Shown here: positions 1-5,384 of the stretch, piece after piece
Position numbering within the stretch: position 1 is the stretch's first letter
Layout of the letters: every line of letters starts with the position of its first letter
Source: CAVZKK01 sp964573475
GTDB taxonomy: Archaea > Thermoproteota > Bathyarchaeia > Bathyarchaeales > Bathycorpusculaceae
Assembly: GCA_964573475.1 (NCBI GenBank)
Contig: CAZNJT010000082.1
Location: 1 to 6,128, forward strand
DNA: 6,128 bases
Reading direction: 5' to 3'
Made by a program: the position numbers and the translations under genes
The notes under the pieces: model-generated
Seen by the model: the letters and a program-made list of their open reading frames with translations, nothing else
What the model was told of the DNA's origin: nothing
The model's database searches: none

Positions 1-1857
1 CGTCTCTAATCTAATGCCCATTGGTTCAAAGGTTTGGTTCAAAGCAGTTAGCAAATTTCGAACATAATCCTCTAAATTTATTTCAACTAGCCTTTTCACG
101 AATTCTGCTGGTTTCACTGTGAAGGTTTTTTCCTTATACTTGAAAGGCTTCACTTTAATGAAGGAAACGGTGTCCCATCTTTTCAATTTTTTACCTGCAT
201 CTATCAGTTGCAAAGCACATTGGTACTGCTGCGCCGCAGTCTTCATGTCCACTGTTTTCTCGTTGGGGTCAAAATAAAGCTTCACCGTATAAACCAAATC
301 CTCCAACTTAACCTGTCTGTTCTTCAAATCGTCAATAGCTTTCTTAACAATGTCTTCAATCACTTTCTTAGCCTGTGCATATTCCTCTCGATTCTTCACC
401 GCTGAAAGCGTCTTAACAGATTGCTGAAATACACTGTTTACGAACTTAGGCACATTGGATTTTATTGGCGTAACTCCTTTAATGTCAGGGGTTCCATCGG
501 GCAATATGCCAAAATAGGCCTTCTTTGCCTTCGGCAAAACGCATAAATTGTAGCGTTTCTCCACAGCCAAATCCAAACTAAACCGTTCCTTAACAGCCTT
601 AATCAACCATGCCACTTGCTCGTTTGAAGCATTATCTAAGAATAGGGAATCCGTATCGCCGTAAAGAGGTCTTAAACCCTTTCCTTCTGCAATCTTCCAA
701 GATTCCTTAAGTGCATAGCGGCTATAACCCGTTATTGCTTCTGCAAGTGGTGGGCAAGCCACTCCGTGAATTCTAACCGTAACCCCATAACTAGAAACAG
801 TAATCAACTTCAAAAGTTTTGCCGCAGTGCCAGCAATTTTTCTCTCCTCTTCCATTAAAGAATTGTCTTTTGAATTTGGTTTGAACAGTTTGATTCGCAG
901 CTCTTTCAAAGCTCCAACAAGTATTGAATAGAATCCTCTGCGTTTTGTGCAAACGTGATAATCAACGTCTGGAATCTTGTTGCCTCTACATTCTGGATGG
1001 ATGCAATCAACTGTTTCGTAGGACAAATTGAAACTGTCAATGCAGCTTGGATATAGACTTTCAAAATCGCACACAACAGTCCCAAAATAGACTCCAGGAG
1101 TAGGCGCAACCGTCAAAGCCCCAACAACTCTGTGTGTCGGTTTTCCTTTTCTCAACTCCTCAGAAGTTGGAATGAGAATCCTATTCTTTCGCAGATAAGT
1201 GTAAATCATCGATTTTATCCATGCACTTACCCGTCTACTGCTAAACGCTTCAGCCAAAGGGATGTTGGCTATTCTGGAAAGCATCCAAGTAGCATAAACC
1301 TTTTCCATGTCAACTTCTTTAACGCCAAAGAATTCGGGATTTAAATTTGGGATTGGCTGAAGTAACAGATTAAGCCAATAAGAAATCTGACTATGCTTTA
1401 ACGCTTCTTTTGCTTTAACTTCTTTAAATCTCTCTTCAAATTTTTCTTTTGCTTCTGTTGAAGCGTCAAAAATTGGCTGCAAATTGTTTTCAGAATGTAA
1501 TGCTCCGAAAATTAGACCCTTATCATAAACATACGATTTCAGAAAGTCCACTTCGCTTTCCCAAGGTTGACGGAAACTTCCAGCAGCCTTTAAGGCAATT
1601 TTAGGATTCGGCCAAGAAACTTTTTCCAAAACTCTCGATTCACCAGTAAACAAGTCAGCCTTTTCCACGGTTTCTGTTTCTCCACTAAAATACTTGATGA
1701 TTCCTTTTTCTTCTTCTGCCAGTGGACTAGCAGCAAGAAAGTATGGTTTATAATTATCATCAATAAATTCTCTGATTTCTCCGTTTGTGTCCAAAAATTT
1801 GAGTTTTACCTTGTTTGTTTCAGTTAGTGCAGCATCGAGAAGATAAAGAGAGTTCAA
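1..1857 (-). CDS. Family B DNA polymerase lacking the exonuclease domain (3' end beyond window)
   Basis: The frame is open for 619 codons from a TTG at 1857 down to base 1, so the C-terminus lies outside. Residues about 1-170 match the PolB N-terminal domain (NYKPYF near 36-41, YVYDKGLIFG near 109-118, LLQPIPNL near 165-172). The sequence then passes directly into the palm (MLSRIANIPL near 192). I find no Exo I, II or III motif and no space for the roughly 200-residue exonuclease domain. Polymerase motif A is DFESLYPS (D264) and motif C is YGDTDS (D401, D403). The KKAY motif is at 445-448, and Cys285, 290 and 303 match the archaeal palm cysteines. Motif B is altered (V354 where Asn is usual), and the YxGG-type motif reads VVGA (244-247). 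The TTG start overlaps the upstream TGA and has GGGGAG 8 bases before it. No ATG or GTG start lies nearby. Synthesis looks possible and proofreading absent, which would suit an auxiliary or translesion role; that role is inference. Confidence -1.
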   Translation of the reverse strand, partial: MNSLYLLDAALTETNKVKLKFLDTNGEIREFIDDNYKPYFLAASPLAEEEKGIIKYFSGETETVEKADLFTGESRVLEKVSWPNPKIALKAAGSFRQPWESEVDFLKSYVYDKGLIFGALHSENNLQPIFDASTEAKEKFEERFKEVKAKEALKHSQISYWLNLLLQPIPNLNPEFFGVKEVDMEKVYATWMLSRIANIPLAEAFSSRRVSAWIKSMIYTYLRKNRILIPTSEELRKGKPTHRVVGALTVAPTPGVYFGTVVCDFESLYPSCIDSFNLSYETVDCIHPECRGNKIPDVDYHVCTKRRGFYSILVGALKELRIKLFKPNSKDNSLMEEERKIAGTAAKLLKLITVSSYGVTVRIHGVACPPLAEAITGYSRYALKESWKIAEGKGLRPLYGDTDSLFLDNASNEQVAWLIKAVKERFSLDLAVEKRYNLCVLPKAKKAYFGILPDGTPDIKGVTPIKSNVPKFVNSVFQQSVKTLSAVKNREEYAQAKKVIEDIVKKAIDDLKNRQVKLEDLVYTVKLYFDPNEKTVDMKTAAQQYQCALQLIDAGKKLKRWDTVSFIKVKPFKYKEKTFTVKPAEFVKRLVEINLEDYVRNLLTALNQTFEPMGIRLET

Positions 1858-2945
1858 AATTTTAACTCCCCACGCATGCTTAGTTGGCTTTCTATTTCAG
1901 ACAGCTCTTTTTTGCTTATTCTTTTTGGGTAATTGTAAATGGGTCCGCTTGGCTTTTCGTTGTAGTATGGACGATTACAGTGTGGGCATCCAGAAGTAAG
2001 GAAAGGCTCGCCCATTTGAATAATTTGCAACAGAGTTTGCTCGTCAACACCGAAATCACTTATACAGCCTTCCTCATCAAAGCGCATATCCTCACATCTA
2101 GCGATTCCATAAGCTATTAGATGTCTGACAATTTGAATTCGCCTATACCTTTGAATTGGCGGTTGAGGCACAAGCTCTAACGCTGTTCCGGCAATTGGTG
2201 TGAAAGCAAAAAGCGCTGGCAGAACACCCATATCTACGCATCGCTGAATAATTTCAACTATTTCCCTTTCAGTTTCTCCCAATCCAACAATTAGGTGCGT
2301 GCTAACTTTGCCCTTTCCAAGGATATGAACAGCCTCGCCTAGAAGCTTAAACTGTTTTTCCCAAGAATATGGGCCTCCAGCAGCATGCCCTTTGATCCTG
2401 TCAAAAAGTTCTTTCGTGGCAAGGTCTGATGGAATGCCAATTCTCTCAGCTCCAGCCTCGGCCAACTGTCTTATGTTTTCGCTGCTTAGGGGCTGGCATG
2501 ATATTGAAATTGGAACCTTGGCTTTTTGACGGATTGCCTTTACAAGGGCAAGTAAGTGTGTGAAAACTTTCGGATAGTTTAAGGCTTGGAAGCAAACGCG
2601 CTTTATTTTACCATCCTCAAAACCTTTCTCTATTCCATCAAGAACATTTTCTGTAGCGAAAAGAGGCCATGAAACCCGTGAAAGTGCATCAGCCCTACTA
2701 TGGCTTCCCCTAGCTTGTGAACAAAAGCCGCAGTTTGCAGTGCATTTGCCTTTTCTGTAGGTCATTAAATAGGCGGTCGTAGGTGCAGCGTCAAGCTTCT
2801 CGTTTAGAAGCCCAATAACCACAGCTGAGCCTACGGAAACGCGAATAGTCTTTGGCAATCCCTTTTGGAGGCAGGTTGTGTACGATCGTATGCCTACTAG
2901 GTTTGAAGCCTGCGATTTTGTTTGGTTTTTCATATGGCCGTTCAT
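1854..2945 (-). CDS. Biotin-synthase-like radical SAM protein
   Basis: From the ATG at 2945 the protein has 363 residues. A CX3CX2C motif (C68, C72, C75; GKCTANCGFC) identifies a radical SAM enzyme that binds a 4Fe-4S cluster and S-adenosylmethionine. The following stretch (RVCFQALNYP, ISCQPL, RIGIPSD, AAGGPYSW) fits the archaeal biotin-synthase-related group, COG2516 as I recall it. Near the C-terminus, GCPHCNRPYYNE and an upstream RCED...GC segment could bind a second cluster. Some relatives are the archaeal lipoate synthases LipS1/LipS2, so sulphur insertion is one possibility, but the substrate cannot be told from sequence and no lipoate or biotin gene is adjacent. I chose 2945 because GGGAG lies 8 bases upstream. 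An ATG at 2960 has no such site and would add five residues; ATG 2933 is another option. The stop overlaps the PolB start, so the two are probably co-transcribed and translationally coupled. Confidence -1.
   Translation of the reverse strand: MNGHMKNQTKSQASNLVGIRSYTTCLQKGLPKTIRVSVGSAVVIGLLNEKLDAAPTTAYLMTYRKGKCTANCGFCSQARGSHSRADALSRVSWPLFATENVLDGIEKGFEDGKIKRVCFQALNYPKVFTHLLALVKAIRQKAKVPISISCQPLSSENIRQLAEAGAERIGIPSDLATKELFDRIKGHAAGGPYSWEKQFKLLGEAVHILGKGKVSTHLIVGLGETEREIVEIIQRCVDMGVLPALFAFTPIAGTALELVPQPPIQRYRRIQIVRHLIAYGIARCEDMRFDEEGCISDFGVDEQTLLQIIQMGEPFLTSGCPHCNRPYYNEKPSGPIYNYPKRISKKELSEIESQLSMRGELKF
1862..1871 (-). promoter_or_regulatory. Shine-Dalgarno and stop/start overlap for the PolB TTG start
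   Basis: On the minus strand GGGGAG lies inside the last codons of the radical SAM gene, 8 bases before TTG at 1857. The TGA stop (1856-1854) shares two bases with that TTG. This arrangement decides the polymerase start and suggests translational coupling. The upstream frame reaches a stop (1899-1897) without an ATG, GTG or other TTG. Confidence -1.
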
Positions 2946-2960
2946 TAGTAAATCTCCCAT

Positions 2961-3112
2961 TAAGGCTAAAAACTATTTGGGCTTTCATTCGCCAATCTGT
3001 TGGTTTCTAAAGAGAAAAAAACGTGTTTCGCACAAAAAGCAAACATGTTTCTCCAATATACGAGTCGAAATCCTTAAATGCATTTTTTATAGACCCATAG
3101 TAAGTGAATTTT
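2961..3112. promoter_or_regulatory. Divergent promoter region
   Basis: About 150 bases separate the divergent radical SAM and M55 genes. On the plus strand, CGAAA (3066-3070) followed by TTAAAT (3074-3079) resembles an archaeal BRE plus TATA box and predicts a transcript start near 3101-3106. A second AT-rich box, TTTTTTAT (3083-3090), would place it near 3113. On the minus strand, the T-run around 3005-3015 preceded by GCGAAAC is a weaker candidate for the radical SAM/PolB unit. No clear operator dyad is visible. Transcript starts were not measured. Confidence -1.
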
Positions 3113-3961
3113 ATGAAGGGGTTCATTTCAGTTGATATGGAAGGTATGCCCTACGTCGTTACTTTAGGACACTTGAATCTGAAAGGGACATTGTATTCTG
3201 AAGCAAGAACAATTGCTACAAAAGTCACACTAACCGTTGCAGAGGAGCTAAATAAGAACGGTTTCGACGAAATTGTCATTGCTGATAGTCACGGCCCCAT
3301 GGTTAACCTTTTGATCGATGATCTACCGGAATATGTGCAGATTATCAGGGGATATCCTCGACCAGTCAGCATGGTTGCAGGAGTAGAGGATTGCGATGCT
3401 GCTTTGTTTCTTGGATATCATGCCAAATTTGGGACTGCAAAATCTACGTTCGACCACACCTACAGCGGTGGAAGCATCAATAAGGTAGAAGTGAATGGCG
3501 TAGAAGTGAGTGAATTTCTTTTGAACGGTTATGCGGCAGGAGATTTGAAAGTGCCCGTTATATTGGTCGCTGGAGAGGCTCAACTTCTAAAAGATGATGT
3601 TAAGAAATATGCGCCGTGGGCTGAAACTGTCGCTTTAAAACACTCTTTGAGCAGAGTTTCAGCCAAAAGCTTCAGCATGGTAAAAATTCAGAAAGAATTA
3701 AAACAAGCCACTAAGCGAGCAGCGACTCACTTTAAGCAAAATAAGGCAAAGCTGCTGGTAGCGAAAAAACCAGTGAAAATTGGGGTAACTTTCTTGGCAA
3801 GTCATTTTGCAGATGCTGCTGAATTGTTACCTATAGTCAAAAGAATCGACGGATTAAAAGTGGAATATACTGCAAGCAACCTGATTAAAGCATACAAAAC
3901 ATTTGAACTATTGGCGCTTGCGGCAAGTGGCATATCAGCTATACTTCAAAATTCGCAGTAG
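3113..3961 (+). CDS. D-aminopeptidase-like M55 family metallopeptidase (DppA-like)
   Basis: With ATG 3113 as residue 1 the protein has 282 residues, close to Bacillus subtilis DppA (about 274). The pattern of that binuclear zinc D-aminopeptidase is present: SVDMEG with D8 and E10, ADSH with H60, GYH with H103, DHT with H115 (the proposed catalytic histidine of DppA) and a NGVEVSE segment with E134. It probably hydrolyses short peptides with N-terminal D-amino acids in the cytoplasm. Archaea have no peptidoglycan, so salvage or detoxification of D-peptides is the usual guess. An in-frame GTG at 3104 could add three residues. I prefer 3113 because the family begins M-K-x-x-I-S-V-D and GTGA (3104-3107) is a plausible ribosome binding site five bases upstream. 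It has no obvious partner nearby: the upstream gene is divergent and the downstream gene has its own candidate promoter. The family call is secure and the substrate is inferred. Confidence -1.
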   Translation: MKGFISVDMEGMPYVVTLGHLNLKGTLYSEARTIATKVTLTVAEELNKNGFDEIVIADSHGPMVNLLIDDLPEYVQIIRGYPRPVSMVAGVEDCDAALFLGYHAKFGTAKSTFDHTYSGGSINKVEVNGVEVSEFLLNGYAAGDLKVPVILVAGEAQLLKDDVKKYAPWAETVALKHSLSRVSAKSFSMVKIQKELKQATKRAATHFKQNKAKLLVAKKPVKIGVTFLASHFADAAELLPIVKRIDGLKVEYTASNLIKAYKTFELLALAASGISAILQNSQ

Positions 3962-4008
3962 TTCGTCTTCGCTGATGGTAGAGTTCACTTTGCTAAAGAT
4001 TTGGGATT

Positions 4009-4022
4009 CATAAATAATTTAT
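4009..4022 (+). promoter_or_regulatory. Candidate TATA box for the winged-helix gene
   Basis: The AT-rich stretch CATAAATAATTTAT lies in the 95-base gap after the M55 gene. Its centre is about 40 bases before ATG 4057, which would give a transcript start near 4042 and a leader of about 15 bases holding GGG (4047-4049). This suggests the regulator has its own transcript. The assignment rests on composition and spacing only. Confidence -1.
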
Positions 4023-4056
4023 CCAGATCGGATGAAATGGAATAAAGGGTATGTAA

Positions 4057-4383
4057 ATGCGAAGGTCAAAGCTGGAATCCTATGAGGACGTTTTAGGAGC
4101 ATTGGTTAAGAAACCTCTGACCATCGATGGCATAGCATACAAAACTAATATGGACTGCATCACCCTTAGGAAACGTCTAGATTACTTAATAAAATATAGT
4201 CTTGTTGAAGAACGAATTTCAAGCAAAAAAATACTCTATGCCATCACTGAAAGGGGCGTAGCAGTTTTTAAAACTCTTAACTTTCAGAAGTACCTCGAAA
4301 TGGTCGCAGACACGATTATGGCAATGGATGAAGCTATACATGTCATTCCAATAATTTCAGAGCGTAACAGCAAAGAAAAATAA
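4057..4383 (+). CDS. ArnR1-like winged helix-turn-helix DNA-binding protein
   Basis: This is a 108-residue protein. Residues about 8-19 form a first helix, LTIDGIAYKTN (21-31) the second, and CITLRKRLDYLIKYSLVEE (34-52) the recognition helix. Residues 53-68 form a wing (KKILYAITERG), and the tail (70-95) is a hydrophobic helix suited to dimerisation. This matches the small archaeal winged-helix type called ArnR1-like or HTH_45, which are transcriptional regulators of mostly unknown targets. No ligand domain or membrane segment is seen. ATG 4057 is preceded by GGG at 4047-4049. An ATG-TAA pair at 4051-4056 sits directly before the start, in the same frame. The stop lies 17 bases before the left repeat block of the accessory segment, so the gene marks its outer boundary. 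It could regulate itself or the neighbouring cassette, but nothing in the sequence proves a target. Confidence -1.
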   Translation: MRRSKLESYEDVLGALVKKPLTIDGIAYKTNMDCITLRKRLDYLIKYSLVEERISSKKILYAITERGVAVFKTLNFQKYLEMVADTIMAMDEAIHVIPIISERNSKEK

Positions 4384-4400
4384 GCCGTCGAAAAAACGGG

Positions 4401-4455
4401 TTCTGTTAACTCTTGGGGTCTTGAATGAATAAAGCTTTATCATGTTAACCAGAGG
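4401..4455 (+). repeat. Left copy of a two-block inverted repeat (13 + 30 + 12 bases)
   Basis: Block 1 is TTCTGTTAACTCT (4401-4413) and block 2 is GTTAACCAGAGG (4444-4455), separated by 30 bases. Both blocks recur, perfectly and with the same spacing but on the opposite strand, at 6074-6128. Within one copy, TCTGTTAAC and GTTAACCAGA are also inverted to each other apart from one extra base. The outer part reads 5'-TG inward, as in many transposon ends. Together the two copies frame the transposase remnant and the three-gene operon. Confidence -1.
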
Positions 4456-4587
4456 GACTTTTGGGAATATTACAATGCCACCAGACCACATACAGCATTA
4501 AACAGAAAAACGCCAGCACAAAAAGCGCGCGCGCAACCGAAGGTTCTCAAAAAGAGAAAATATAGTTTAGAAAGTAATAAGATTTAA
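4429..4587 (+). pseudogene. C-terminal remnant of an rve-type (IS481/IS3-like) transposase
   Basis: The frame ends at TAA 4585-4587 and is open back to a TGA at 4426-4428. It encodes about 52 residues including DFWEYYNATRPHTALNRKTP, the YYNxxRPHxALxxxTP signature at the end of the DDE integrase core in IS481, IS3 and related transposases, followed by a basic tail (QPKVLKKRK). The catalytic Asp-Asp-Glu residues and the N-terminal DNA-binding domain are absent, and there is no start codon, so it is a dead fragment. The frame continues upstream past the TGA through the left repeat block to the winged-helix stop codon, where I see no further transposase similarity. The fragment's stop codon overlaps the promoter of the next operon, so an insertion event may have supplied or moved that promoter. 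The family type is fairly secure; the exact IS is not identifiable. Confidence -1.
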
Positions 4588-4616
4588 AAAGGCACTTATA
4601 CTAGACCTACCATGTT
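4583..4616 (+). promoter_or_regulatory. Candidate TATA box and start region of the three-gene operon
   Basis: TTTAAAAA (4583-4590), preceded by the purine-rich AATAAGA, has the look of an archaeal TATA box. It would start transcription around 4611-4616 and leave a leader of about 18 bases. That leader carries a strong ribosome binding site, GGAGGG (4623-4628), just before ATG 4632. TATA 4597-4600 is a weaker alternative that would cut into the ribosome site. Confidence -1.
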
Positions 4617-4622
4617 ATAGGT
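4605..4622 (+). repeat. Short dyad overlapping the leader of the operon
   Basis: ACCTA (4605-4609) and TAGGT (4618-4622) form a five-base-pair dyad with an eight-base loop, next to GGAGGG (4623-4628). It spans the predicted transcript start, so it could be a repressor site for autoregulation or an RNA hairpin next to the ribosome site. Five pairs is short enough to be chance. Confidence -1.
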
Positions 4623-4631
4623 GGAGGGTAC

Positions 4632-5012
4632 ATGGAAACCTCCAAAGAACAACAAGATTCTAAAGAAGATCAGCAACAGATAAAGGAGTTTATCGAAGCT
4701 TTCATTGAATACTTGAGAAGTATGGGCACTTTTGCAAAGAAAATCGGAGAAATTGAGACAAAATACCCAAATGCTTTTAAAATGATGGCGAAGATGGTTT
4801 CCCCTGAAACTCTTTCAGAATTTATTACAAAAGCTCCACCTGAAATTGTCGTAAAAATGTTCGAATTTCTTCTTAGAGCAAGTAGTCTAAGTGCTAAAAT
4901 GCAAAAAGGAATGCCTGAACTAACTGCTGATGAAAAAATTGAACTTGGAAATGAATTAATTAAACTAGCTGAAGATGTATCCGCTTTAATGAAAAAAGCA
5001 GAGGAATTTTAA
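4632..5012 (+). CDS. Hypothetical acidic helical protein, first gene of PIN operon
   Basis: I do not recognise this 126-residue protein. It starts with a very polar stretch rich in Gln, Glu, Asp and Lys (residues 1-18). Residues about 17-55, 57-66, 70-92 and 99-124 look like amphipathic helices, and no membrane segment, signal peptide or cysteine is present. By residue count it is acidic (23 acidic against 18 basic). ATG 4632 is well supported by GGAGGG four to five bases upstream. The stop codon is directly followed by the ATG of the next gene. First position in an operon ending with a PIN nuclease, small size and opposite charge to the second protein would suit an antitoxin or structural partner, but no DNA-binding fold is evident. 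The segment MVSPETLSEF (55-64) recalls TVSPVDTAEF in the next protein, a weak hint of relatedness. Confidence -1.
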   Translation: METSKEQQDSKEDQQQIKEFIEAFIEYLRSMGTFAKKIGEIETKYPNAFKMMAKMVSPETLSEFITKAPPEIVVKMFEFLLRASSLSAKMQKGMPELTADEKIELGNELIKLAEDVSALMKKAEEF

Positions 5013-5384
5013 ATGTATTTTTTACCAGATTTCTCGTTAACCTTCAAGAACCTTGACTTACGAAAAGTCTCAAATTCTATACTTAGCAAGAACTTTGATT
5101 TATTGAAAGGAATCTTTAAACGCCTTATTGAAACAGTTTCTCCAGTAGATACTGCTGAATTTATGCTAGAAAGCTCCCTCAAGCATTACTTCCCTAAAGA
5201 AATAACTCCAGAAATATCGGCATATTTGTCACGAATTACGTTAAGATCTCTTTTCGGTCTTCCATCAATTGGAATCAGCTCTAGAGACAAAGATGCTATA
5301 AGAAAACTAAAGGGATCAATTTCATGGATAAGTAAAAATAAGATAGATGTGACAGAATCTATAAGAAAGATGCGGGAAGGTTAA
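5013..5384 (+). CDS. Hypothetical basic protein, second gene of PIN operon
   Basis: I do not recognise this 123-residue protein. It looks mainly helical (about 17-42, 46-60, 64-82, 91-109) with a loop GLPSIGISS at 82-90. It has no cysteines, no signal peptide and no membrane span. It is basic by count (21 Lys/Arg against 14 Asp/Glu), opposite to the upstream protein, so a complex of the two or RNA/DNA binding is conceivable. ATG 5013 directly follows the previous TAA, with GAGG (5001-5004) eight bases ahead inside the upstream gene. Its own TAA is directly followed by the ATG of the PIN gene. The spacing makes co-translation and fixed stoichiometry likely. It could be the antitoxin for the PIN protein or an accessory subunit; the sequence does not decide this. 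Confidence -1.
   Translation: MYFLPDFSLTFKNLDLRKVSNSILSKNFDLLKGIFKRLIETVSPVDTAEFMLESSLKHYFPKEITPEISAYLSRITLRSLFGLPSIGISSRDKDAIRKLKGSISWISKNKIDVTESIRKMREG

Noticed and set aside
208..405. Plus-strand open frame of 65 codons
   Set aside because: It lies opposite the polymerase gene, whose frame carries clear family motifs. The translation is low-complexity and unlike any family.
906..1344. Minus-strand frame 906-1109 and plus-strand frame 1132-1344
   Set aside because: Both overlap the polymerase motif A region in other frames and show no independent start signal or domain.
1884..2120. Plus-strand frame of 78 codons
   Set aside because: It is antisense to the conserved C-terminal part of the radical SAM gene.
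2791..3135. Frames at 2791-2988 (minus) and 2878-3135 (plus)
   Set aside because: They overlap the radical SAM N-terminus and the divergent promoter region, with no recognisable protein or ribosome site.
3323..3583. Minus-strand frame inside the M55 gene
   Set aside because: It is antisense to the metal-ligand region of a well-matched peptidase.
5031..5042. TTCTCGTTAACC as a third repeat copy
   Set aside because: It lacks the second block at 30 bases and lies within a coding frame; probably chance.
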